A DNA stretch of 64,000 nt from Cylicocyclus nassatus (taxonomy: Eukaryota; Nematoda; Chromadorea; Rhabditida; Strongylidae). Both the position numbers and the translations under genes were made by a program. The notes beneath the pieces are model-generated. The model saw only the letters and a program-made list of their open reading frames with translations. It was not told the DNA's origin and made no database searches. The stretch covers positions 29,763,441 to 29,827,440 of the forward strand of contig CATQJL010000316.1 in assembly GCA_958299035.1 (NCBI GenBank). Direction: 5' to 3'. Below, one piece after another: positions 44,666 through 57,724 of this stretch (the first letter of the stretch is position 1; every line of letters starts with the position of its first letter).

Positions 44666-46038
44666 AGGGCCGGGGATACCGTGCAGCGATCCATCGCGTC
44701 GCGAGCTTTGCCAAAGGACAAGTGTTACAAGTGCGTAGAATCCCCGTTAGTATGTGCTAGCTGTCCGGCGTGACGTGTCGCTGAGCGTTTTTTGCTAGGC
44801 CATACATTCGAGCGAAATCGCCGCGATCGTCGCTTATAGCCCTGGCCATACGTACAGCGATTTCATCGTCGCGATTTCATCGCCGAAGAATTTTGTGATT
44901 GTAGCGACGAAATCGCGACTATCAAATCGCTCATCGCGGGTTCTGGACATACCTACCTGTTCAGCGATAAGGTGAAAATACACACCTCAGCACTCGTTCT
45001 ACGTTTTCTTTTGCCATCCAAAAGCAGTATTTAGCGTGATTTCTTTACATCTGCAAATTTTTTTGTCTTTTTTCGACACCAGTACGTCCAGCATCAACAC
45101 TTCATATTAGTTCGCGCATTTACATCTTCATTCAACTTTTCGTGTTAGATACAAGATGCAAAAGCAATTTTCTCAAGTTGTAACTGCGGTTTTGCTGATT
45201 TTTCGCGAAATTTAGATACCTAAATACTACGCATGTTATTTAATTACGAGTTTCGAACAATTGAAAATATTCATTTTGACTGATGGCACGAATTAGAAAA
45301 GGCGCGCATCACAACACGACAGAAGTGCAATTGCGAAGTGCAAAAGGAAATCTGCATCAAATTTCAACATCACCACAGAAAAAGCAAGTCCAAAAGGAAA
45401 AGAACTATTTCAAAAACCTTCAGGGAAGAAATCCAATTCCAGCGATATCGCCCCGTCGCAGGTTTCAAACTTGCGACGCGATATCGCAAGATTTCGGTCA
45501 AATCGCGGCGATATCGCTGGAATAGGTATGGCCTAGGAAAACACGGTCAGCGATCCGTCGCGCCGGACAGCTAGCACGACCGATATGCATAATTTGGCGG
45601 CATGAAACAGGGGGTATTGCAGTTGTCCGATTGCACAAGTCGCATCGCGGTGATTTTTTTGACGGTATGGCCAGGGCTTATGTCAGCGAATTCGCGTCTC
45701 TCATTTCAAATGCGCAACGCCACGCATCGCTTGGATTGGTATTTCTTTGCGAAAGAATTTATGATGGTCTTTTTCTTTTTGAAGCTAGTTTTTTTGCATA
45801 AGAAGTGCGAATGAGTCCAGTATTCTCCGAATGTAATGGTTTTCTCCAGTCATTTCTCTGTATCTGTTAATGACACCACAAACTGACAACAAAAATTTAG
45901 TGTAGTGTGAGAATGCACAAACTGCTTGAAAGGTATGCTCCATATCCGAGCGATTAGCGACCCGTCGCGCGTTTCCGTCGCTAGTTCCCACCGATTACAA
46001 ATCGCGACGATTGCCTCGCGACGGGCATGCCCGGCCCT
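44666..46038. mobile_element. Deletion derivative of the 4.7-kb TTA element
   Basis: TTA at 44663-44665 and 46039-46041 flanks 'AGGGCCGGGGATACC' and the complement of 'GGCATGCCCGGCCCT'. Without the nested element it is about 530 bp. Its left part aligns with 36406-36794 and its right part with about 40975-41122, with the join near 45902. This is a classic MITE origin by internal deletion. Confidence 0.8.
44838..45678. mobile_element. 841-bp element nested in the TTA-type MITE
   Basis: TAT at 44835-44837 and 45679-45681 flanks inverted ends 'AGCCCTGGCCATAC' and 'GTATGGCCAGGGCT'. The uninterrupted host sequence is seen at about 36565-36580 ('cgtcgctcatctcagcg'). The interior carries many 'gcgatatcgc' / 'cgcgacg' boxes. 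Overlapping plus frames (45283-45574) have no recognisable domain. Confidence 0.75.
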
Positions 46039-46046
46039 TTAGGTCT

Positions 46047-46271
46047 CGGGCAGAGTTCACGCAATTTGATCTTCGCGATTGATCATGACAAGACAACTGT
46101 AATAATATCATTGCATGCCGATCTTCTTGCATCGGTTGTGATGGTTTTCCAACACGACTGATCGTGACTTATTGTCATAACCGAAATACAAGAGGATCGG
46201 CATGCAATAAACTCGTAACACTTGTCTTGTAGCGACTGAATCGCTGCGATCAAATCGCGTGAACTCTGCCA
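46047..46271. mobile_element. 225-bp TIR MITE
   Basis: The ends 'GGGCAGAGTTCACGC' and the complement of 'GCGTGAACTCTGCC' enclose a hairpin with 'cattgcatgccgatc' and its inverse. A diverged relative is visible at about 25420-25610. Confidence 0.65.
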
Positions 46272-46452
46272 GCCTACTTCCTAAATCAACATCGAGCAGT
46301 TTCAACTACGAAAATTTACCACTTTGCCATGAGGTGCTGTTCAAGGTAACCAAAAACCGAAGAATGTTGCAAAAAATTCTCGATTTTCACTCGCAGGAAA
46401 TCAATCTGCATGAGTTACCAAGAGGAATGCCATTTTGAAAAGAATAAGACTT

Positions 46453-47137
46453 GTATGCACGTACATCCCCGCGGGTTTGGGAAGGGATCTGTGAGGGATG
46501 TCTTATTTCTCTATCTTGCTTATGAAAGTTTCCCTATCTTCACACCTGCGCATAATGAATGCCAGCTTACCGTTACAAAAGATTAATTTCACTATGTTGT
46601 GTTTATGTTATTTGTTGTCCCCTGAGGATCCCAGGGAATCACCTCCCATTTTCATCATTTACCTTTCTGACAACTCAATGAAAACGCTGCAAAATTATAC
46701 CGAGGATATAGCACGGCACTGCTAAGCATGTCTTCAGGGAAAATGGAATCCAGATTGTGAATTTTTCGATAGTCCCTAGCTCGCGGCAATGGTTTATCGA
46801 AGTTTTCGATATTCTGAGAATTTGTCTCATTTTGCTATAAACATGTTTAGCAGTGTTGTGGTATATTCACAGATCCACAGTACAATTTGTCAGCGTCATT
46901 GAGTTTTCAGAAAGATAAAAAAATCGAAAATGAGAGGTAATGGGGATCCCCAGGGGATTACGCAAAATAGTGAAAATCTGATCTTCTATGGCAGTAATCT
47001 GGCATCCATTAGCGCAAATATCGGATTATGAGAACGTTCATAAGGATAGAGAAATAAGAAGAAAGATGCGTAGAGTAGCGAGATATGACGCAACCCCTCT
47101 TCCCCCCCTCCCTCCCCCGCGGGATATACGTGCATAC
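46453..47137. mobile_element. 685-bp foldback element
   Basis: The ends 'GTATGCACGTACATCCCCGC' and the complement of 'GCGGGATATACGTGCATAC' begin arms that remain similar for about 250-300 bp ('ggggatcccc' and 'cctgaggatccc' in the inner arms). Confidence 0.65.
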
Positions 47138-48120
47138 GGGCCCAAAAGGCAACGTGATTATGAAATTATCGATTTTCGCAAATTCTGGTCAAGAAAGTGC
47201 TTATCTAACTTTGACAGCAACATGACCAGCGTAGTCTACACTTAGATATGCACAGTTTCTCTGATATATGAAAGACAAACATCTCATCCGGTTGTACTAA
47301 TGATTGGCCTAAATTTTACCCGATTCCTTACTAAAATTTGCCGAAAGTTGACTGCCAGCTGGCATTTATGGAGTTGAGAGAATTTAGAGTTCACTTTGGA
47401 TGCTTTGACTCTGTATCACATCGGACTCTACGGCTCGAGGCTGCTCTGTCAAAAGTACACAAAACAGGTGCTGTTTTAGGTGGACACTGCCGCAGACTGT
47501 ATCCACCCCCGCTAACCCACCTCATCGCAAAATGGCAGCTTTGATTTTTTGAGAAGGGAGTGCGTTACCGTCGCCTGCACAGTGATCCAGTTCTTCCAGA
47601 AGGTGTATTAGGTTTCGCTTTTTTCGATTTATACACATAAGTTCATTCTCAAAAGTGGATTCCCTAGCGGGTTTTAGGACGCGCCGACATGGTGGAAATA
47701 GCACGAATGCACGAAAGGAAAAGATGAGCAGTCAGCTGTAGAAAAGACCTTTTGTCTTCACCAACACACGCGCCTAACACATGATCTTATTAATGACTAA
47801 TTTGATTGTGCACTTAAAAAAAATTCAAAAACAAATGTGAAACACCATTTTTTGTCCTTGTAACATTTACATTCTTTTACCCGTCGTAGCTTTCTTCAAT
47901 GCTTTCGAGAGCTTTACTGCTTTTGTCAAAGTATATGTAGCTGTCTTTGTCAATAGAAAGTGGAAGCTAAGCGATAAGTGATTTGCCTCAAATTTGCACT
48001 TTCAAAAAAATTGAATTTTGTTGAGGCTTATGTGGCAAACTAGCTGGAGTCATGCCATGTGATATGCAATTAAAAGGCTATGTAGCGGCTAGGCGGATAC
48101 TAAATCCATGTCGTGTTGAT
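47138..48120. other. No gene recognised
   Basis: Single-copy A+T-rich DNA up to the abrupt start of copy B at about 48121. Confidence 0.4.
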
Positions 48121-48429
48121 TTCAGATTTCTCAGGATGTTGCTGAAACGTTGCGCTTACGAAACTTGGTTGAGATCTCTCCGGCCATTTATGAAAAAAAA
48201 CCAAAGTGAAAGCAAATTTGAAACCGTTGTTTCATTGATTCATTGTGAGGACTGTGAACATTGGCAATTTTGATCTGACTGTGTTCTACACAAGGTTTGG
48301 CCAGCACTAGTGCACCTTAAAAGACCAAAGTATTGACTTACTTGCAGTTTCTCTTTGGTTAACTGTGTAGAACAGTCCCAAAAATGACACTTCAATTTTT
48401 GTGACTTTGGGGTTAAACCAAAAAACGCT

Positions 48430-50077
48430 AAAGTGAACTATCTAATCAAAAAAATTTTTTAAGACTTTTCTACATAGCAATACTTCATACATCACTGTTG
48501 CAGATTTCAGTCTAGCACAGGGTTGCAAAAACTAGAAATTTGGGATAAGTTTCATTTTGCAGAAGAAATTGTCTCCTTGTCTATCAAGTATTTCCAGAAG
48601 TTTTTTCCGTTTTCTTAACTTATCATATTCTTAACTAGTTGCTTCTGTGGTCACTGATGGTAAGATAACTGCCGAAGTTGCGAAGACATGTATTTACCAC
48701 GTCCATCTCATTTATCCAGAATCTAATTTATGAAATGGAAGCACATTGGAAGCAGTTGGATAGAGAAGAACAGTGCAATAACATGCATTCATAACAATTC
48801 ATGTTTTCAAGTCCCCATAGTTGAATTCGAAATTCGATGATCTGTGTTCCATGAGCGCTCGACTCAACTTTGTAAAAATTAGTGTTGGATCAACATTTTG
48901 GAAGCTCCAAAGTCCGAAGTTTTATTGGTGTTTGAAGCATTTAGAAGTCTGTTTTTTTTTTTGTTTTAGTTATAGATCCAAATTAAAAACCTGTCTTTGT
49001 AGGTCTGTCAAAATTCGATGGTTTAATGAAAGTTTTACCAAAAAATTATGGTGATCTATGAGAAAAAAAATTGTTCTGTCTCTTGTAGGATTTGCTCCAA
49101 TCAACTATCGCTTGAGCCTCCTTGAAAAGTTGGCATAAAATCTTAATGAAATAGGGAATTTGTCCTAATTAGAAACCATCAATCATAGTGTGGTAATCTT
49201 CTGAGAATTCGTTGGTTGTGCTGCAATCAAATCAAAACCGTTCAAAAAAGGAAGCGTGACACGAGAGAAACTCACACCTTATCTAGAGACTAGGTCAAAT
49301 TTCTAATATTGTATTTTCGAGGAAAAACTGCAAATGTGAAAAAATTAATCTTGAAAAATGAGGGTTTTACAAAAATTCTGTTTCCGCAATAAAAGGAAGA
49401 ATGATGTATGCCACAGTAACGTATGTGCAGACCACTGCTCTGCGAGAATTTCTTCCAGGTTTTCGAAGCTGGCTAGCGGCTTTGTAGTGTTTTCAAAACA
49501 AACATAAACAGGACTCGGCACAGCTGGCATCGGGTCAAACTGGGTATCTTTGGGACAAAATGGAAAGGGGTAGGGACGTTTTCATGGTTTGAAAAAGACA
49601 GAAATTGTTACGTTTTTTTTAGTCGACGTCTCGTTTTTTTGGGTTATTTACGTTTACAATTTAGAGTCAAGGGGGATTTCGTGCAAAGTTTTCTAGATCA
49701 AAGAGGACTTCGTTTTAAAATTTTCATAATGCGAGCTCGTGCCGAGCCCTGAACTCAAAAGATTTTGAATGCGTTATCCTTCAAGTTTAGACAGCAAAAA
49801 GTTGCAGTTAAGTCACGTGAAAAAAATATCAGAATTCATGTTTGGGATTTATAAAGTCATCGAAATTTTTGACATGCGCTTGAACTTTTACGCCAATCTA
49901 ATACGTAACTAGAGTTCAGAAGAACTACTTTGATGATATTTCAAACATCCTAAAAAAATCGCCGTTCTGTTTTTCAATACCCAATAATGCTTTCACATTC
50001 ATTCTAACACTTGATCTGTGTTTGAGTGAAAATTCGCTGCATAGCTGATAACGAGGGTTTCTTCCTTTTATTACCCT
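48430..50077. other. Noncoding DNA collinear with copy A 3770-5615
   Basis: No gene recognised; reading frames are not conserved between A and B. Confidence 0.5.
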
Positions 50078-50445
50078 AATTTCACAAGAAGACAAGCCTT
50101 TTTCATTTTTTCAAGCAAGCACTCGGGCGCACCAATGTGCCTTGTGAAATGGTCACTTTCCCACATAATCCTTCTAGGTAAGGAGCAAACACAATAGAGA
50201 ATCCTTTGGTCGCAAACTTTTATGTATGATCGGCTCCCAGATTCGTGTGGAGGTGTATTGCAGACTTTGCCTGATAACACATGTAAACTTGCTAAACCTC
50301 CTCGTCATAGCATTGCTTTTTGTAATCTCTCGCTAACAAAAACCGCCACGCGGTGAGTTGGCAAGACTCCACCTCCACACGAATCTGGGAGCCGATGATA
50401 CCTGGTCGTTTCAAAAAGAAAAAGGTGCGTTTGTACTTGTGAATT
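50078..50445. mobile_element. Short TIR MITE split by another MITE
   Basis: Copy-B orthologue of 5616-5810 ('aatttcacaagaag' to 'gtttgtacttgtgaatt'), interrupted by the element at 50231-50394. Confidence 0.55.
50231..50394. mobile_element. 164-bp MITE with 5-bp ATGAT duplication
   Basis: ATGAT flanks both sides (50226-50230 and 50395-50399). TIRs 'CGGCTCCCAGATTCGTGTGG' are perfect inverted copies. Copy A has the empty site (5757, 'gtatatacctgg'). A relative lies at 37186-37330. Confidence 0.85.
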
Positions 50446-50945
50446 AGGGTAAATCTACGCCCATTGGGCGGCAAAAACACGGAATTTTAAGATGAATTGC
50501 GTACCCATCTTCTCATATCTGGGCTCAGATAAATATAGTGTTTGTTCGAGAGTGGAATTTTGCGACCTTGTTTTTTAAGGCACAACATAGCTTTTTATTT
50601 GTTGTTAGAACGATGCAAAATGAAGCAAGCTCCTTATACTATCACGGCCAAATTGAAATGCAGACGAGGCGTAAGGAGAGCAAAGTTCTACAACTTGTGT
50701 GAAAGTTTGCACAAAGGTTGATGTGGGTAAGGATTAGATTATAATCTGAAAGCATACAAAAATCGAAAATCGGTCTTTGTTCAAAAGAGTCTTACAAACT
50801 TCTAATTTGTCAACCACTGCTCCACGCATCGGACATTTACATGAACAGTTACCGGGCTTTTTCAGCAAAGGGAAAATGCCAATTGGCATGCTTTTGCCAT
50901 GCAGTGCTGGGCTTTGCAAATATCTAATCTTGTTTTTTCCCGTAT

Positions 50946-52231
50946 TGTGGCTAACGAGGAATGCAGTAAGCGTACATCTCTTTTTAGACTGGAATGCGAG
51001 ATATGCGAGATTTTTTTAGAATTTTGGCTTTGGACATCGGTAAAAATCTTCGCATATATTCACCATCTTGAAGCTCACTTTATTCTATCGAATACAGGTT
51101 TTATTTTCGATAGAATAAAATTTTCTCACTTTGACGCGGCAGCATAAGCAACATGAATTGATTTTGCCTCAAGATGAAGTTGACTTGTGATCTGATTCCG
51201 TGATGTTTGAAAAAATTTGGTCAGGTTCAGAGCAGTGGCGTAACGAGCCTTCCTCTCCCCCCCCCCCCCCCCAAATAATGGGTCGCGAAATATATGTAAG
51301 TCTCTATTAGGCTGAGTCAAAAGTAATGAAAACTTTTTGCTCTTCATTTCAAACTTTCCGCGGCTCGTATAGAATAGCGATAGAAGAGTACCCTAAATTT
51401 TATAAAACGTAGCTTTTCTATCTCTTTTCAGCAGTGAGACCAATGACCCAGTGGCTTCTTAGTTGTCGAAAAAATTCTCAAATTTTGAACCCGTCATTTT
51501 TGCTTTGGTTGGGTTTAGCTATCCTCAAAATTTTCAGTTTGAGGTTTTTGAACAAATTCGATAACATAAAGACAAAGCAGGTCGCTTGATGCAAATCACT
51601 ATTCAGGTATTTCGAAACTAGCATTTTAAGGTCTTTTAAAATCATTTTTCCAAAAGCCCCAAATTTTCTAAAAAATGGCTCAAACGAAAACTCGTTAAAC
51701 CCTACAAAATCTTTCGAATTTAAGAGCTTCAAAAACGGTTTATCATCAAAAGTTGAATTACAAGGTAATCAAGCGTTTAGCGCTTCAAGTTACCACAATT
51801 TAGAATTTTTTGACAAGTTTGAAAAAACCATAGATTTTGAACGGAAAACGCTTTGTTCAAAATTTCTGCAAATATATCAGCAATTACGAAATGAGTTGGT
51901 TGAAAATTATAGCTGTCGGAAAGAGAAAGAAAATCCGTGTTGGACATCATTTAGAGGACTTGCCTATACACATTCTACCTAATTTAAGAATAGGTTTTTG
52001 AAAGAGATGCGATGTTCGCATTACTTTTGACTCATCCTAGTACAGGAGTTATAAAAATGTGCAAGTGACTTGTTTGTACTTGTAAATAAATAAAATAGTC
52101 AAAATTTTTGACAATTTAATTTAGCGTTATAAAAAATTTTGTGTGGACCCACGCCTACTTTTTCTGGAAATTCGGGATTAGGGGATACAAAAATTTTGGG
52201 AGGCATACCAAAAATTTTTTCGCAATGCTTG
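50946..52231. mobile_element. B-specific 1.29-kb insertion, itself interrupted
   Basis: Copy A reads directly from 'cccgtat' to 'gctgacgcc' (6318-6331). In B 1.29 kb intervenes, including 'cagtggcgtaacgagcc' plus a C run (51231-51273), similar to the tips of some hAT-type MITEs, and the mariner-type MITE 51307-52040. The exact ends of the outer element are not resolved. Confidence 0.55.
51307..52040. mobile_element. 734-bp mariner-type MITE
   Basis: TA flanks; tips 'TTAGGCTGAGTCAAAAGTAA' and the complement of 'TTACTTTTGACTCATCCTAG'. No transposase visible. Confidence 0.8.
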
Positions 52232-53271
52232 GCTGACGCCAAGCACCTTCGTCAGAAGAATTTTTGTCCTCCCTCGTTTTCCCACCCTCCTCCCCCCCCC
52301 TCAAACGAAGTCCTGGATTAATAAGAGGAGAAAATTTCGTTGATTTTGTAGGAAAAATCGAAACCTCTCACTGGGACAATCGTTGCAAAGTAAGTTAAAA
52401 AAGTCGAGCTTGAATGTAGTACACATCTTATTCACAGCAGTCGTTTCACGCTTTGAGTATGTATTCATATAAATAGTTTGTATGCCAAAATATGCGTTGA
52501 TTTAGAACCCCTAAGTGGAGCTCAAGTTGACCATCAGGTGAGACTTTTTTCTCCAAGAGTGAGATGTATTCGGCTGCTGTCTGGTAAAACACTTGCATCG
52601 AATCTTAAATCAATTCGCTAGTACATCTTCCATCCATCAAGTACAGGCCTTCTAATGTTGCAGCCTTTTCGCTGACATATGATGAATAGTGATTTGAAAG
52701 TAGCCCAAGCCTATCATTGATGCATTCAAGACTGCGAAAATGCAGTATCATATATTACCATTTAGGCTCTCACTTGCTGAAAAATACTTTCCATTTCCTA
52801 CTGACACAATAATCCAAGCCTTAGGCTTGTTACCGTAGAATTCTATCGCTAAACATCTGAGCAGAAAAAAAGACAACCGGATCGCTTCTGCACCAATGAT
52901 ACACATAATCTGCGGGGACCTAACAAAGTCATAGAATAGTTATCGAGAAAATGCTAATAAAAAGGACTTGTCAATATAAAGGCAAAGCGACATTTCTAAC
53001 AATAAGTCTTTGAGATGATACAAACTTTCGAAATCATACTGAGATCATTTTTATTAATAAAAATAACAAAGCACTTTGGATGAGTTTTTCACGTTTTTCG
53101 CTGTGGCAGTAAACAGGATGGATGAGTTCTGCACGGTTTTCGATGCACAACCAAAAAATATGAGAGGTTCTAGACCATTTACTTTCTTTACTTGCAGACG
53201 AATCTAAAATATGGACTTGTTATTAACTAAATATGTAAAACCGCTTCCAGTAGACCTGTTCTTGAGGGTAA

Positions 53272-53717
53272 AGGCAGTGACCGGGCAAAAAGTCGATTTT
53301 AAGAACTTCTACTTAACCGGGCTTACTCGCTATACTGAATCCTAAAATCTACACTGAAAACGCAAAAACTTCGAAAAAGGCTTTAAGGACGATGGAGGTC
53401 ATCAGATGGGCAAGGTCTTCCTCACCGTGGAATCATGCTACCAACTTCGGAGCGATCTTGCCGGTTCCGATTTTAATTCACGCTTTCGCACTTGGCCGAT
53501 AGCGATGTCAGGGCGGCGAGCGGAACTGAAAAGATCATTCCGGAAGTTGGGAGAGTAAATTCACCGTGAGAAAGACCCCGCCAACTGCTAATTTCGCTCA
53601 TGCGCTAAAGCCTTTTTGTCGTTTTTGCGCCTCAAGTGCGGGTTTTCGGATCCAGCATGGCGAATAGATCCGGGTAAGCACAAAACTTCAAATCGACCTT
53701 TTGCCCGAACACTGTCG
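53272..53717. mobile_element. TTAA-type MITE (orthologue of 9721-10164)
   Basis: The left end 'AGGCAGTGACCGGGC' follows a mutated TTAA (GTAA); the right end 'GCCCGAACACTGTCG' precedes CTAA. The 356-bp neighbour present in copy A is absent. Confidence 0.7.
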
Positions 53718-53721
53718 CTAA

Positions 53722-55776
53722 GTTTGGCTCTTACCTCTAACAGTCTGCTTTGGAAATGCTCCGCAAACCGCATCGGAATGTTATTCGCACTAGAAAAGCA
53801 TTGATCAACGTTAGAAGAAAAAACGTGAGCAGAGAACTCGAAATGAATTTAATAAGTGCTGGTACTGAACTGAAAACTGAATTTTGCAATTTCCCATGAT
53901 TCCTTCATAACTCTACTCTCTTAATACGTGCGCATTCAAACTTTGGCAACATGTAACGAATACGTTTTAAAACTCTGCACAAACTTGAGTTATTAGAATA
54001 ATACGAGCCGTCTTCCGAAAACCAATGAATTTCGAAAATATTGAGGTAAGCCAAAATAGGTTGTAAGCCAAAATAGAGCACTTGCAACTTAGTCCAAGCC
54101 AAATGATCTGAAATTGTGTGTACATCATTGCTGAAGGTTGGACTATCTAATTCAATAAAAAACTGAAGTTTGATAACTCGACATTTGACGCCCTCACAAA
54201 GTTGAACGAACCGCTGCACGCAAGGCTGCTGGGGAGGGACGATAGTCAATGATTAGGGAGTAGGAGACTCAAATTTGCCGAGACTTCGCATATTGGGTTA
54301 TCTGACCTGACAAACCCGGATATCATATTCATTTCTTGGAAAAACCTTTCTTCTTAACTAAGGTGAACCCTCGAATTGTAAACCTATAGTAATCCTACAA
54401 AAAACCTTTACCATGCAGTCTCAAGGGTTTTTGTATTAGCACGTCGAATAACCTACTTAGAACAAGTTTTGCCAAATCTGTAGAATTTTGTAATTCCCTT
54501 TTTGTACTATATACCTAATGTAACCCTCACTGCGACGTTAGAATTGCAGAGCAGCAGCAGCCACGATTGTAGCTTACGTCATAATCTAAATAAGGACAAA
54601 ATTTGAGTGTGCCATGTTGACAATGAAGAATGTTTTTGAGATTTGTTGCAAAACTTAGTTTCCAACACAATATTTTGCTTTCCACATAATTTGACATGCA
54701 AAATAGAACAAACTTTTCGATGGTTAATGAGTGCACTGTTGTACGATTTGGTCGCCTGACTGTGCCATTGAGGCTATCCCGCGCTGCAGTTGCCAGCTCG
54801 CATCGTGGTGACTGAATATATTGTAACTCACTTGAAGAATATGTGGCACATGCACAACGTCTTGTTGAAAAAACCTACCCAGTTTCTTTCCTTTACGAAT
54901 TTTTTGAATTCCTTTGCAAACTTCTGATTTAGCAGTTCTAATGGCTGCTTCCATGTACATTTATGTTTCCAGGGAACCGAAGGTGCCGTTCTTGAGATTG
55001 TTCGCGCCTAAAACTGCTTTGATAAGCAAAAGCAAGCAGCTATCTGGAAACGTACGAGTAAAACTAGAAAAATGTGCAGTTGCCACAACTCCATTTAGTC
55101 TTGCCACTTATTCAAAATGCTCTTGTATTTTGTAACAGAGAACACGTAGCCATTAGAGTAATCTGACATCATGCGCCAATTCAGTACAATCGACCCTCAT
55201 CAATTGGCTATACATGGAATGTGCGCCATCCTGTAGAAGAAGTGCATAACATTTCTGTAAAGTGCGTCAGCACAAAATGGAGCTCAATAACAGTTGATCT
55301 TCTATCAGGATGTGTATGAACTTTGACCTCAACTTTGACCGGATTATAGAGCATTCAGACTTCTTACAACCAATTATGTGTTCTCTTTTCGATTTAAAAG
55401 CAGTAAGTTGTCTTAAAGTTCGAAGATTATCTTGCAAGGTTCCAAGATTATCTTCAAGAAAACATAGATTATTTGGTAGAGTGAAAAGAGCAACTTGGGT
55501 GATTTTTAGGATTGATGAAAATGCTTTAACGATAAGTAAAATTCTACAGTTTTAATTCTAAATCGCACTGCTAAAGTATGCAAATAGATTTAGGCCTTCA
55601 AAGGGCTAGCAATCGGTGCCTGGACAAAATTACATAGTTTCAAGACTTCCTTTTGTGGCTGAGAAGGCAACTATCAGAGATGTTATGTTATGCATACTTT
55701 TTTGAAAATCTCATGCCTGCACTATCCCGCTACAATTCCAAAGATGGATCGCCCACAGCACAAGAGCACTGTTGTA
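53722..55776. other. Noncoding DNA collinear with copy A 10168-12290
   Basis: No conserved coding frame or element boundary seen. Confidence 0.5.
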
Positions 55777-56712
55777 TTAGGTTGTAACATAAGTCTTGAG
55801 ACACTCTACTTACGGCAATAAGTCAAGAAGTTTACATTTTCAATAGGGATTCAGGGCACCATTCGATACAGCAAAGCAAGCTCTACAAGATGGTTTGCAA
55901 AATTTTGCCCCAGCTTCGACCCACTTTAAGTTTGCAGCCTAAACATGAGTCGCAATGAAGGCTTACAAAATGGCTAAAAGTTCATATCTTCGTTTAAAAA
56001 AATCTTACGAATCTCCAACTTGCTCACAAAAATTGCACACTACATCAGACACTCACATGTACCGTTCCTGAATTTGTTCCTAATTTAGAAATCGAGAAAA
56101 CAAAAATTTTCATGTTTTCACAAAAACGAAGCTAAGCTGTTCCATTTATATAATTGTATACTATAATCCCTTTAGAAGTATAACCGTAATTTTTTGAGCT
56201 TTCCACAAAGTCTAGTTTGCGAAAATTAGCGAATTTAGCTCTCCTCACTCGGGTGTTTCATGCTAAAATCAATATTTCGAAAACTAGGGCTTGTGAAAAG
56301 CTGAAAATTTACGGTTGCGCTTCTGAGGGATTGTAGTATACAATTATATAAATGTCAACAGCTTAGCTTCGTTTGTGTAAACATGAAAATTTTTGTTATC
56401 GATTTCTAAATGAGGAACAAATTCAGGAATGGTACATGTGAGTGTCTGATGTAGTGTGCTATTTTTGTAAGCAAGTTGGAGATTCGTAAGATTTTTTTTT
56501 GAACTAAGATATGAACTTTTCGCGATTTTCTGAGACCTCAGGGTCAAGTTCCGGTTGCAAAGTGGGTCGAAGCTGAGGCGAAATTTCGCAGACCATCTTG
56601 TAGAGCTTGCTTTGCTCTGTCGAATGGTGCCCTGGATCCCTATTGAAAATGTGAACTGCATGACGTATCGCCGTAAGAATTTAGAGTGTTTTAAGATTAT
56701 GTTACAACCTAA
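55777..56712. mobile_element. 936-bp long-TIR mariner-like MITE
   Basis: TA on both sides (55775, 56713); tips 'TTAGGTTGTAACATAAGTCT' and the complement of 'AAGATTATGTTACAACCTAA'; arms of about 400-450 bp. Copy A lacks it at about 12290 ('attgtgatgtaaaacaatca'). The subterminal 'cagcaaagcaagctctacaa' is shared with 7746-8695. The 146-codon minus frame spanning an arm is a shadow. Confidence 0.8.
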
Positions 56713-57724
56713 TAATATAAAACAATCACTTTGCTGACTATACCGACGTATTTCCGAATGCACTTGAGTAGCATACAGAACCAATAGCTATTCACACTTT
56801 TTAAGCTCGGCTATTGAAGGAAATTTAATGCAAGTGAAAAGCTGTCTTGCCATATCCTTGGTTTCTCCTTTCGCTTGTCATGAAAGTTACACTTTGCCAC
56901 GTTCCTCACTTCCTCAAGAACGGTTATTTCGTCATTAGGTATAAGATTCGCACTTTAAAACATCGAGCATTGTGAGAGATGTCGTCGAGTGAAATCTTTA
57001 ATGTATATCACCATAGCAGCTATATCATAGCATAGCATAACCCTAACGTCTGAGCTGTTGGATGAGTGTAAATTCGAAAGACTATCGAGCATCTCTAGTC
57101 GAAATTAAGTTTGCAACTAAGCCTCGCTTCATACTTTCCTTCTTTTGAATATGTCGTAATCACAAGGGAAGCATTCTTGGTAGAAATAGTTTTTTCGAAA
57201 GGGACGCTACACTTGAAAGACATTGGAGGCTGACACTCAAAACAGTCTTCCTTATCAGCGAAGTAAATTCAGACAAGGAGTCATGATAGAAGAACTTCTT
57301 AGCGAAGATTTGGATGCCAGAAGAAAATTATTTATACAGGTCCCAAAAATTATCCAAAAATATTCGAAAAATGTGCCTACTGTTTGATATCAATACCTTT
57401 TTTGTCATCAAATTTTTCAAGAAGTTTAGGCACTATTTTGTCAAGCTGGCTTCAACTTAGATCTACGATGTGGAGTTGCTCTTGATTGCTGTAGGATATG
57501 AATTTTTAGCTGCGTCATTATGCTTCACCCTTGTCTTGAAAGATATCCCAAGAAATCTGAAAATTGTGCACCAGGATATTTGTGCGCGCTAATTTCATTA
57601 CTCAACTTTTTACAAATGACAGCTTTTCAAATGGAGCTGACAGCAAACAAATGACAGCTTTTCAAGCTTTCCAGTTTTTTAAAAGAAACTGCATAAGAGT
57701 TCAGGAAGGATCGCCTCGAACTCA

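Noticed and set aside
56344..56784. 146-codon minus-strand frame
   Set aside because: Lies in an arm of the palind­romic MITE 55777-56712 and extends past its end; an inverted relative exists in the other arm.
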